This document shows positions 34,515 to 45,617 of a DNA stretch of 64,000 nucleotides, piece after piece. The translations under genes and the position numbers were made by a program. This stretch comes from Stachybotrys elegans (taxonomy: Eukaryota > Ascomycota > Sordariomycetes > Hypocreales > Stachybotryaceae). How positions within the stretch are numbered: position 1 is the stretch's first letter; the number at the start of each line of letters is the position of its first letter. The stretch lies in the NCBI GenBank assembly GCA_020746835.1, contig JAGPNK010000015.1:806001-870000 (forward strand), given 5' to 3'. The notes beneath the pieces were generated by a model. The model was not told where the DNA came from, did not search any database, and worked only from the letters and a program-made list of their open reading frames with translations.

Positions 34515-36847
34515 GCGCGCCCTAAAGTTGACATGACAAAGGTGGTGTTTTGCGACACGTGTGCTCTTGTTGGAAGACACGACGGCGGCGCAGAATCGGT
34601 ACTGTTATAAAGGGTGGGATAGTCCAGCTAGACACCCACGACATTGACACGATATTTCGCGGCTTCAGCCATTGTGTATCATCTCCCTGCATTATCATCC
34701 GTCATGTCTGGCCAACGCCCTGCGTCTCAGTCTTGGGCGCCAGCTTGACTCTCAAGAAAGACCCAGGCTCCGTTGAAGTAAATATCTAGACCCGGTCCGA
34801 TACTCCCGACAGCAGGTCAAATTATTTGCTGTCTTGAGATGATATGCTACAAGTCTGGTCCAGCGACAATTGAGGAGCAGTCCAACTGCCATGTATGGGA
34901 TGCCACTGGTCCCAAGGTCGTCGTTGAGCAAGGAAACAGATCGTATTCAAGGTTGGTCAGGAGTGCCGCTATTGAGTTTCCAATTGAAATCAGCATGGTC
35001 CTTTGGTCCATCATCCCAATGTATTGCGGTGGGCAAAGCACGAGGATTCTCAATGATCATGAGAGGAGTCGCGGTAGCATCACCGACAAGCCCCGAAACC
35101 CGGCCACGGATATCTAGCCTCGAATAGAGACGAAGTGTCTCGGAGAGTCACCCGAGGGAGGTCAAGTACGCCACTCTTCAGTTGACAAGTGCAGATGAGG
35201 GAACTGTGATGTTCTACCTCTGCCCATCATGGTTAGTCTGGGGAGTCCATTTCTCTAAGACAGTCGTAGTTGATGCTGAACAGATCCAGGTGGAATCAAG
35301 GATAACTAGACCTGGATGAAAGATTGGTTTGCAGGTGTCAATTCATTCACAAGCGGATGTTGTCACGATATATGTAGGCTAACTCAGACTCCTCGGCCTG
35401 GAATCAGGCATCACGTATAACAAACCCCAGGGCCTTTGAGTAGCTACTGTGAAAGCTGGTGTTGGTGGACTTGAAAGAGCAAAGCGCTCGACTCCTTAGG
35501 AGTGCCGGCTACCTTGAACGGGTCTACTGCCAATCAATTGTCCGAGAGGGACAATAGTTCAGACTTCCAGAGCAATTGAACACGCTGGAGATTACCGGTG
35601 CATGGTGCTCCGTTTGGTTGGGGTGGTGGAGGCAGCGGCGGCACGCGGCCCTTGCTCCGGTGACTAGTCGAGAAGAGGGCGGAGAGTTCTACCCTCAAGG
35701 TAACATGACATGTCGGCTTGGAGCGGCGTGAGCGTGAGTGAGTGAGAAGTAAGATATTACGGCTGACTGAAACATGTCTGAGTGCGAGTGTGTGTGGGGG
35801 GCGGGGGGGTTCGTGGCGATAAGCAGCAATGGTGCTGATAAGAACGGGATAGGTATCGATAGGACGCTACAGTAGGTAGGGAAGGAGAGAGGAGGGGGCA
35901 GATGCAGGATGCAGAATGGGGAAAATAGTGGTTTTGCCGGGGGCAGGCAAGGTCTTGGGGTCATGTACTCCGTCCTACATGTTTGGCTCGGTTGCTGTCG
36001 ATGCTTCATGCAGCCATGATTTTCCCGCCACTGCAGCGTTTCATCGACGGCTGGGGGAGGGGACAGACGAAACACCCATCCATCCATCCATCTACACGTC
36101 TGGTCCGTATCGAGCGTCAACGGTGAGGTCTGCCTTGGTGGTTGGACGCGCGGCGCGTGGCTGTGGCTGTGGCTGCCTCCAGGCATCTACATACATACAA
36201 CATAACATCATCATCATCCATCCTTCCGGCTGCCTTGGACGGCGACTTGTCATCTGTTCCAACGATGGGATGGGCAAGGGGGAAAGGAAATGGCCGTCAG
36301 AATGATGGAAACGGAGGCATGGACGCGTCAAGAATAGAGGGGAAGCGTCGCATCTACCGGCTTCGCAGATGATAACCATGTCCACATGACGAGTCGACCC
36401 TCGCGCCACCTACCTTGCGCCATGCCCGTATTCCCGGTTTTTTCTCTTGATAAGAGACGGAGACCATGGACTGTAGAGGCGCGACGTCGTCGGCACTTGA
36501 GGGCCATGTCCAGGCAGCGCGCTCTGGAGGGTTGCATCCAAGTGTCTCAGATATCTGAGACCTGCGTTTGTCCCCGCGGTCAAGGGCAATGCGCGTCAAG
36601 TGACCTGCCTCGCCTGCTCCATTGCCGGCGTCACGGCGTCACGATGTCACATAGCCTGTCCCCCTTCTCGATAAAAGAAACCAAACCACCACCCTGCCCA
36701 CGATAACGCAAGCCCTCCCCCCCCCTCCGACCTACCTACTAGCCGATAGCCCTGTCAAGGAGGGTTGTGCTGGAGGAGGAGCCGCCTCCATCCAGACACC
36801 CCTGTTGACGATAGAAGGAAGCATCATCGCCCGTTGATACAGCTTGC

Positions 36848-36863
36848 GACGACGACGACGACG
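36848..36863 (+). repeat. GAC trinucleotide repeat
   Basis: About five GAC units in non-coding sequence. Confidence 0.8.
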
Positions 36864-37092
36864 CGCCGCGTATAGTCCTTGCCTCTCTTAGACGTCTGGT
36901 GGTGCGCGCGTGGGGTCAAGGCAGATTATAGAGGGCAAGAAAGATATCAACTACGGAGGATGGCTACGAGGTCATGCGCTCCTCCTCATTCATCAAGGGG
37001 GGCGTGGACCATGGCAACAATCTATCAGACCCGGTATGTAGATGAGTGCCTCGAGCAGAAAATGGGCGGAGGATGAACGAACGGATAGCCGA

Positions 37093-37095
<3 letters not shown>

Positions 37096-37133
<38 letters not shown>

Positions 37134-37180
37134 CTTTTCTTTCTTTCTTTCTTTCTTTCTTTTCTTCTTCTCCTTCCTCT
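37096..37180 (+). repeat. Compound CT / CTTT microsatellite
   Basis: A CT array of about 17 units runs into TTTCT and CTTT repeats, then TTCTTC-type sequence. The whole 85-nt tract is almost pure pyrimidine on the + strand and is a mirror-type tract able in principle to form triplex DNA. Confidence 0.9.
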
Positions 37181-39621
37181 TCTCGCCGCAAAAAGCCCTG
37201 TGCGTAACCCGGCGATATGCCAGTCGTTGCCGACGCCAACGCCGGAGCGCAGTCCGGTCTATCTGCCCCGTCTCCGCCCGATCTGCACAACTTACCTATC
37301 ATGATCGTGATCACACCCAGGCGTGTAGATGCAGGCTGCTCGATCATGCATATGGGGAAATCCCCCGTCTGGACGCCATCGGACAAACCCGGTCGCTTTG
37401 CGCATCGCTATTGGCAACGTCAGGAGACGTCTATCGATTGCGCCCTGCCGAAAATAAAGTAAGCGCATGGTCAAGCACCGCACTGTACCCATGTTGCGCA
37501 GCCTCAGCATGATCTGGATATGGGTGAATAGTTCCTCGGCAGTAATCAATCATGATTGCCTGCCCCCCACGCTCGCTCTCTTTCTTCCGGCTGAACCGGC
37601 TGCATTCATTACCTGACTGTGTTGAGAGTGGTAGCTGACCCTCCCCCCCCTTCTGGGTCAAGACATTGCTAAGGTCCCTCCCATGTGCGCTGTTGCTGAG
37701 CGAGCAACAACCAGGACCAGAAAGAAACGAGACGAATACGGATGGTGCGCGATAGGTAATGACCATTCTAGATTGCGGTCTAATTTGAATCATGGAATGG
37801 AATGGCCAGTCCGGCGATAAACCACCCCCCTCCCATCCCATGTATGCATTAGTATGGATTGCATGTTCCGGGCTCGCTCCCAGGGTTTGTGAGTGGTTGG
37901 TACGAGTACAGGCGGACAAGGTAGCGACCATCAGGGCCGGTGCCCTCTGGATACCGTCCGTCAAGTACCAGGTTCCAGTGAGATACCCTGCCTCGCTCGC
38001 TCCCGACGCCATCTGGGGCCGCGTCCATGTGGGAATTGAACATGCCCTGGCCTCAAACATTGTTGTCTGATTGATCCGTCCCGTGCGTCATGTAACAGTA
38101 GCATGACAATGGCATTGATGCCTATGACGTCGTCGTGTTGGCAGGCTTTGGCGTCTGCATACCGAACCTGCGAGCATGCGGCCGGCGCAATTCCCCATTC
38201 TTCCTCCCATCCGCTCATCTGGCCATCTTCTGTCTGGCTGTCCGTCCTGTGCATGTCTCTTGCTCCGGGCCGAGTAGGAATACGAAGTGCACATCAGACA
38301 TGCATCTGGGGCATCTTGGTGTGTGTGTGACAGGAGGCAGAGGGAGGCAAAAGGAGGGTCACATCCATCAGCTCCCCATACCTCCAACCATGCATATGTA
38401 CTACACCAGGATAGGTAAGGTTGCAAGTTTCATTCGCCTCGCCTGTCCGTTTTGTTATCGATAGGCTCTCAGTGCAACCCCTCCCTCTCTGCGGTCCTGA
38501 CTCCTCGAACCCTCGACGACCCATCCAAGCCTGTCTCACTAGACTCCGTCTGGCATGAGCGCCCCATCCTCTCCTCATGCTTCGGCAAGGCATGGGCGGT
38601 GGGCATCTCATACCCTCATCTTGTGACTCATAGCACCCATCGACTTGCAACTGCTTCGCGCTTGGTGGGTAGGCAGACAAGATACTGACGCGGTCACGCG
38701 GCACGCGAGACCATGGCCATGAGCCAATGGAATGGCTCAATGGTGGACGTCGTGGGCCATCCCGCCTCCCAAGGTGGCCTGCCCATAACCTTGAGATGAT
38801 GGACGGGTGCTTGCCTCAAGCGCCGAGCTTCCAGTCGCAGTTGTGTACCCATCCATCGAAAAGCGGTATCGCATAGTGGAGGCGCGCACCCTCACCCAAG
38901 GCTTCTTGCAATGTACATAGCATGTATTATGCAACAAGATGCCAGCCATCATGATGGCGAGAACCATTGGGAGTGGAGATAGCAACCTGCTTTGCTTCAT
39001 CACGCCCCGGCGAAACCTGAATTGATCCCGGCTGAAAATGGCTGGACCTGATGCCATCTCAGCTCTCTCGTCTTGTGGTTCTGCATCAGCCGGGGAGCCG
39101 CATCAGCTCTGCAGCCGGCCGCAAACCTGGGCCATGCACGCCTGCTTGCCAATGGACAGTTCAGCATAACAGAGGTCAAGCCACAGGCCAAGTACCACAA
39201 GCCGTCCATCCGTATCCATTCATCCTCAGCAGCCTTTCAGATTTGCTGTGGCTCGCGTGGAGCGGCTCCGTGATTGGGCCTGCGTCGGGCATCGAGAAAG
39301 CCAAGCTGTGGGATGGGGATGGGCGTGTGCCTTGTCGCCCCATGCCATGCCTGACTTAGAGCAAGGGCCGAGCCAATCCGCCCCAAGCCGCCCCTCCCCC
39401 TCTAAATCCGCTTCGCGCGCCATGGGCTTCCCCTCCTTTCCACTTTGGTCGTCCTGTCTATCGACCACCTGGCAGACTGCCCACGACCGACTCCGTACCT
39501 ACGCAGGTGGTAAACAGGGAGCAGTTCCATGTGGCTGGCCGCCGCCTCTCTGTTGTCGCCTGTATATCCGTGGCCTTGATATTATCATGATGGATAGTGT
39601 AGGCGGGCAGGTACAGCAGGT

Positions 39622-39645
39622 AGAGAGAGAGAGAGAGAGAGAGAG
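39622..39645 (+). repeat. GA dinucleotide repeat
   Basis: About 11 AG/GA units, purine on the + strand, the opposite polarity to the tract at 37096-37180. Confidence 0.9.
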
Positions 39646-40738
39646 GCGTGCCTCGACCGCAACTAGGTATACGCCTTTGTTTCCTCGTAGCCAATATATG
39701 GAAACGCTCTGGGTTTGAGTCTCATGTGCTGCGCGACCTTCCTCTAGTGGAGGTGGTGGCCGTTTGCGCGGGGAAGAGTCAGGAGTTGAGAATTATTTAG
39801 TCGAGATACGCGCCGAAAATGGGAGCAAAGACCAGCGCAAAGGGTACAGATCCGCGAAGGCTGTCTGGAGCTCTGCCCGGGCTTCCCGCCGTGTAGGCGC
39901 TCCCAAAGGATGGCCGCCAAAATGATGTGCTTGTCAAAGGGACAGCTAGTGTACTGGACAATGAAACAAGCAAGGCGCTTGTGTTTGCCGTTTGGAAAAA
40001 CACGCATTGGATGTCACAAAGGGGGTAACCAATACAAGTGCTGCATAAATGCAGCAAGACCTGATCAAGCCGTTGTACAGAGCTGAAAACAAATCAAGGA
40101 TATCATGCCTGGCGACGTGTCAGATCCAACGGCGTACATACAGTGAAGCAACGTCCAATGCCAGGAGAGCCCTCTGAATGCGCGCGCATGGGGGCCGAAT
40201 GCCAGACACTTGATCGACTTGGCTTGTGAATGGCGGGTCGCATACTTGCGGTCTGCAGCAGCAACGGGAAACTGCCCATGAACTGTGACGGACCAGTAGC
40301 GAGGGTCAATTCAGATCCAGCAAGCCCCAGGAGGGGCAGAGGGCACTGGCATGGGAGAAGACCGCAGACGAAGCGCGAGGGCACGTCATCCAGCCCGCCC
40401 AGGGCGCATTGGAGTGAGTGATTTGCTGCTTTGCATGTTAGAAATCATCCGTGCATGATGGGGGATGCTTCTAGCGCAGTCTCGCGGGGCTGCCCGGCGC
40501 AGCTTGTGTCTTTCCATTGTGTATATTTGACGAGACGTGGTTTCACCTGGAGTCTGTAGCGGAATCACCATGGCGGTGAAGAAAAAAGCGGGAGTGGAGA
40601 TTGCCTCTTGGGTGAGTGTTAGCACGACGACTAGAGCCCAGGAGAAGCCTTCATAAATCCGTCCGTTGGCCTAGGACGGGACCGATGGGAGGGATGGAGG
40701 GACGGGCAAACAAGAGAAGGGGAGGGGGAGAATGGATG

Positions 40739-40768
40739 GAGAGAGGGAGGGAGGGAGGGAGGGAGGAA
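40739..40768 (+). repeat. GGGA tetranucleotide repeat
   Basis: Repeated GGGA units in a wider purine-rich segment of about 40680-40775. Confidence 0.85.
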
Positions 40769-42280
40769 GACGGCGGGGCGTGATGGTGGGACGAAGTGGA
40801 AGCCATCCTTTGGTCTGGACAGTACTTTACAGTCCAACGTCGCTGAGATAGTCGATAGGGGTGAGTGCATCAAACGACGTCCTTGTCAAGAGCCATCATG
40901 TTGTATTTTTGGACTGGCTCGTAGCGAATCAGGCATGTGGCGCGCTGGTGTGCCTGATGACCTCGTTGCGCGACAGCACCTGACTGGCTGGTGGGGGTGG
41001 GGTGAAGTGGATACGGGAGGGGGGTGATGAGGCCAGGATGGGGGCGTGCTCCCAGATTCTTCCTGAAGCGACGAGAATCAGGGCAGGCACGACCATTATC
41101 CCACTCTACGCTGAGGGTGTAGAAGAAGCAGGAGGGAAAGAGGGACAGATGGATAGAGGGACACGGAGCAGAGGAAAGAGAGAGAGAGGCAAGCGAGGGC
41201 TCTCCTCCTTGGAGGGGGGAGGGGTCGTCGTCTCGGCTCGTCTCCTTCTTATCAGGCTCCCAGTGGCTATCGATAGGCAGTTGGCGGCGATCAGGGTCAA
41301 ATGCCCACATGTCGGCGGGAGAAGAAGGTCGGTCGGTACCACTCACACAGTATCCGTAGGCCCGCCCCATGCCACAAGCACAAGAGGCCAGCCATGCAAT
41401 TCCTTTCCCACATGCTTGGACGCCGCCATGCTTTCTGATCGAGGCGTCAAGCCAGCGCATAACTCAGGACCAGCTTACAGAGGAGAGAGACAGGAGCTGA
41501 GACGCTGCGCCCGTTCTTCGGTTGTATTTTTTTCTTCTGTATTTTTCTCTCTCTCTTATCATTTGTTTCTCTTCGGACAGAGCCGAAGAGAAAGGACCTG
41601 GAGAAAGACAAAGGGCAGGAGGGGCTGGATTGGCCAGGGCGCTAGCATGGCTCACTAGGACATGTAGGGACAATTAATCATGGAGGGGAGGGGGGTGCAT
41701 CTAATCGCACCTCATCTCAGCAGCTCCGTGAAGAAACAGACAAGCAGAGTGAGCGAGTGCATGCCCATGTGTCGCAAATCAACCTGCCGCCTCCTCCACC
41801 GATACCACCCACACCCCTCTGTCCTTGTCGCTCTTTTCCCATGGTATTCGCGCTGCCGCTCGTCATGGCTAGGTACCGTTAATGATCCGCCTCCATCAAT
41901 GCTTATCCTCTCCATCCACTCGGCCGCTGGCTCTCTTGATACATATCTTCCGTCAATGTGCTGCGATTCTCTCGGCCTCTTTTTCTTCCTCTTCTCATCC
42001 TCTCATCTTCTCATCCTCTTCACCTTCCCCTTGCTTGCCGCTCTCGCAGCAACTCAAACAAATCCCCTTCAAATATTGATCCTCTGCAGAGGTTATTTCG
42101 CCCTTGATTGAGTTGCGAAGCCCACCTCCCCTCCCCCACCTCGCCCTCTTCTGCAAGCCGTTTCAGCGCCACACAACAAAGAAGCGCAGACAATTGTTCT
42201 TCCTTATATTGGTATTAGCCCGTCATACCATTGATTGGCCTCGTGGATCTCACCTCACCTCATCTCACCATACCAGGCTC

Positions 42281-42320
42281 CAGGCCCCAGGCTCCAGGTT
42301 CCAGGTTCCGGATTCCAGGA
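42281..42320 (+). repeat. GGCTCCAG/GGTTCCAG tandem units
   Basis: Imperfect direct repeats of an 8-10-nt unit, about five copies. Confidence 0.7.
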
Positions 42321-43560
42321 CAATTGCCAGTGCTGTCCCCCCCGTGTCATCGATCGATGATTCCTGCTTGACTTATACTGCCGTGTTGTCCAATTCGCCC
42401 AGCTGAACATCTGAATCGCCTGGTTCGAGACGGCGACTCTCAGCTTGGCCGCATCCTTCTGCCTGCCCTTCTCATCAAGTGCTCACCACACGGCCGACGC
42501 CATCTGGGCCCAATTCCTTGTGATCCTCTTCAGCTCGCCGCGGCGCCACTCGATTGATTCATCACCGGGAGGGCCAAGAAACAGGCAAGTACCTTGCATA
42601 AGGTACCTGGGGCGTGCGACTACAACATCCTGCTGCTGGTACTGCCGCTACTACGTGTTCCAACCCAAACTGACGAACGTGCCTTGCGTCAAGTCGCCGG
42701 GCGCCACATCATCCATTCATTCATCGATCGCTCCATCCGCCCCGACGTCTTTGTCCACATTGCTGGCTCCAGGCTGGGCTGCGTTGCGCTCACAATATTA
42801 CTTGAACCTGCCACCCCCCTCCCTTTGGCAAGATCCCCCTCCAGGTTGGTGCTGGTTCCTTTGTCCATTTGAACCGCCTCGGTCACCTTGCAGGGGACCT
42901 TGTTCCTTTCTTACCGCCAGCCTTCCTTTTGGGTACCAACGACTGGATCGGACCGGCCTAGACGTTGACGGACGACCCTCCTCTGACTGAACCGGACTGG
43001 AATCACCGGACTTGTTGACCTGCCTGCTACCTGCGCATACTGGATTGATTTCTAAACTGCCTTGGCCCTACTCCCTCCTAGACACTTTGGGTACCTGGTT
43101 CGCCTCAGCAAGTGGGTTCAATTGGTCTTGTTGCGCTGGGACGAGTCATCAGAGAGGCTTCTTGGGCGTTTGCTTCGCCCCCCCTCGCTCGTGCTGTCTC
43201 GCGAACAGTCATAACACGCACCCCCTCCTACCTCCTTCTCCTCTCCTCTCCTCCTCCTCCTGATTATCACCCTCACTCCCGTTTCTCTCACTCACCACTC
43301 TTGTCCCATTCACATCTTCACCCCGCTCCCTCGATACGTGGACGTGCCTGGCTGGTGTCGCTTGACCCATTGGCTTTTGTCGTGTCGTCCCCCAGCCTGT
43401 CAATGCTGTCGACCTCTGCGCTCAGGTTACAGCTACACATCGACCCCCTGCCGCTTGGTTGGCATCGCCCGACTCGTCAATTGGCTCTGCCTAGATGAAT
43501 TGCATCGGCACCGCCCGCTGATTGAGCCCCTTTGACTCATCAATCGTCACTAAGCCAAAT

Positions 43561-43583
43561 CATAACATAACATAACATAACAT
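43561..43583 (+). repeat. CATAA pentamer repeat
   Basis: Four full CATAA units followed by CAT, in the leader of the SWIRM gene. Confidence 0.9.
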
Positions 43584-44255
43584 TGCGACAAACCACGCCC
43601 CCTCGGTCGCAAGTCTGTTCACCATTCACCATTCCACCTGGCATTTATTTCCCTATTCACCCTTCATTCAGCCAGCCCAACCCCTCGTCACGCAACAACC
43701 ACCCCACCACCATCAGCCTGTGGCAGCCGCCGCCACCCACCACCACTACCACATTAGCTCGCCAGTTGGGCCCTGGGATAAGATAAGGCGCGCAACCTTA
43801 ACCTTCATTATCGCAAGGGAACCTAATAGCACCAACTCTTTGACATTGAGGCGCATAACAATTGCACCAACATCAAACAAAGACGAGCAATCTGCTCATA
43901 TATCTTTGCTGCACCTCCCACCCTTTCCCCCTTCTTCCTCTTTCCAAATTCTCTCCCCCTCCCACACACACGCACACACACACACCTCGACATCCTCTTT
44001 CCCCCTCTTTTAAATCCATTTTCCATTTCCCCATCTCCGGCAGGGCTCTGTACCCTTCCATTTACTGGCATTGGCCTAAAATCCGGCACGCACCCACTAT
44101 CTCCGCTACTGGCTGCTGCCTGCCTGGTTTAGTACCTTAGTACCACCCACCTACAGGCTACAGGCTACAGGTACCTACAGAAGGCAACCACCCATCGGAG
44201 TCAGCGGCTTCCTTCGCCACCCATTTCCACGTCAGTCACCATCGCAACAAATATC

Positions 44256-45617
44256 ATGGCTGACAAACTCTCTGCAATCCACCACACGCAGCCTTCGATT
44301 GCATTCGACATGAGCAGCAAGCCTCAGTCTTCCCTGACTCACGCATCCAAATCCAATTCTTCGTCCTCCCCTTCATCTACTTCTGCTTCTACATCCCACC
44401 TTCTTCCGCTCCCCTCCATTCTTCCACGCATCCTCCACCCAATGGCAACCAATTCACACATTGTCGAATCCCACGCAAGAACAATGGCCGCCTCACCCTC
44501 CAAGGAGGCCAAGAAGTTCGACATCAGCAGCCTCATGTCGCCTCCCGACCCCGTCATCGACAGCTTCAATTCAGCGCCCAAGACCTTCGCCATGTCCAAT
44601 TCCTCAGTCCACGGCGGCAATGGCCAGCAGGCATCCTCCAAACACCCATTGCCCATGTCCCCACCCATTTCGCCTTACAGCAAGCACATAGCCTCGAACG
44701 ACGCCCCGACGACTCCTCCCAGCTCGACCATCAAGGATCCTGTCCTCTATCCCGCTGATGACCGTGCCGTCTCGAGCCCCCCGCAGCCGCCGCTGTTTGC
44801 TACCGCCGAACTCGAGGACCATCGTCACATTGTCGAAGACCATCTGCGCGCCCAGTCCCCCACCACCTTCGGCACCGTCGCTCCGCCCAGGCGCGAGGAT
44901 TATATGCTGGTTCTGGCCTGTCACTCCCGCGTCATGCAGCTTTTCAATTCCGACCGCAAGGGCTGGCTGCGCAAGGAGAGGGCCCGTCTTGTCGCCGACC
45001 GTCAGGCTGGAGCGAGCCGATATGCAACCATCATGCCTGCCAAGCCGATTGCAGCCAAGCCGCCGCGCGCTCGTGGTACTGATCGGGTTTCGAAGCCTCA
45101 CGGGCAGGGTCAAGGGGCCCCGCGGTCGATCCGCACTCAGGCTCCCGGCGCCACGGCGCCTTGGTCCCATTCCCAGACCCCGGCCAGGCCCTCGGCACGC
45201 ATTAGCGCAACGCCTGAGCCATCGCGTCGGGTTGTCGCTCCCAACCGTGAAGACAAGGACTTCAACTCCCTGCCCAACTACTGCCCGCCCGTCGACTCTC
45301 TTCCCACTCGTGGAAACAGCCTCAAGGTGGACTGGAAGGGCCAGGCAATCGACCTCAGCAACGATCCCCATGCTCACCTCCTGCACCCCGACGAAATCTT
45401 ACTTGCCGCCAACCTGCGCCTGGACTGCGCCACCTACCTCACGAGCAAGCGTCGCATCTTTGACCGCCGCCTCACTTGTCTCCGAAATGGCAAGGAGTTC
45501 CGCAAGACGGACGCGCAGCAGGCCTGCAAGATTGACGTCAACAAAGCCTCCAAGCTGTGGACTGCATTTGAGAAGGTCGGCTGGCTCGAGGCTCATTGGG
45601 TCAAGCGATTCCTGTGA
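44256..45617 (+). CDS. SWIRM-domain protein (Fun19/Laf type)
   Basis: A single exon of 453 residues. The last roughly 90 residues form a SWIRM domain, a helical module found in chromatin-modifying complexes that contacts nucleosomes or partner proteins: HLLHPDEILLAANLRLDC, then KRRIFDRR, KTDAQQACKIDVNKASKLW and the final FEKVGWLEAHWVKRF. Everything before it is Ser/Pro-rich and probably disordered, with a short charged helix near 215-255 (EDYMLVLACHSRVMQLFNSDRKG). The layout, a long disordered region and a C-terminal SWIRM without other domains, matches yeast Fun19 and fission-yeast Laf1/Laf2, which associate with the Rpd3L/Clr6 histone deacetylase complex; the same role here is inferred. Later ATGs at 44310 and 44442 are also possible starts. 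Confidence 0.87.
   Translation: MADKLSAIHHTQPSIAFDMSSKPQSSLTHASKSNSSSSPSSTSASTSHLLPLPSILPRILHPMATNSHIVESHARTMAASPSKEAKKFDISSLMSPPDPVIDSFNSAPKTFAMSNSSVHGGNGQQASSKHPLPMSPPISPYSKHIASNDAPTTPPSSTIKDPVLYPADDRAVSSPPQPPLFATAELEDHRHIVEDHLRAQSPTTFGTVAPPRREDYMLVLACHSRVMQLFNSDRKGWLRKERARLVADRQAGASRYATIMPAKPIAAKPPRARGTDRVSKPHGQGQGAPRSIRTQAPGATAPWSHSQTPARPSARISATPEPSRRVVAPNREDKDFNSLPNYCPPVDSLPTRGNSLKVDWKGQAIDLSNDPHAHLLHPDEILLAANLRLDCATYLTSKRRIFDRRLTCLRNGKEFRKTDAQQACKIDVNKASKLWTAFEKVGWLEAHWVKRFL

Larger units (their letters stand above)
34515..41679. other. Gene-free block
   Basis: About 7.2 kb with no supported coding region on either strand. The longest open frames are rich in rare residues and lack domains or usable splice sites. 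Several simple-sequence tracts lie in it (listed separately), mostly purine on one strand and pyrimidine on the other. Scattered CCATCC-type repeats occur near 36080-36230. There is no transposase, reverse transcriptase or terminal repeat that I can see. A long non-coding transcript or a distal promoter of the SWIRM gene would fit. Confidence 0.5.
41680..44255 (+). promoter_or_regulatory. Long pyrimidine-rich leader/promoter of the SWIRM gene
   Basis: From about 41950 to the SWIRM start the + strand is dominated by C and T, with many CTCC and CACC blocks. In filamentous fungi this composition marks promoter and 5' untranslated sequence of a gene on that strand. Tandem copies of a GGCTCCAG/GGTTCCAG decamer-like unit lie near 42281-42320. 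A CATAA array lies at 43561-43583 and a CA-rich tract near 43964-43985. Many ATG codons occur, so a long leader would carry numerous short upstream frames. Confidence 0.5.

Noticed and set aside
36060..36235. CCATCC/CATACATA repeats suggesting a CRISPR-like or telomere-like array
   Set aside because: Only short irregular simple-sequence units; no spacer structure, and CRISPR arrays are not expected in fungi.
42420..42450. GGTTCGAGAC-like sequence resembling a tRNA B box
   Set aside because: No CC after the core, no A box at the right distance and no cloverleaf. Other TTCGA matches in the window fail in the same way, so no tRNA is called.
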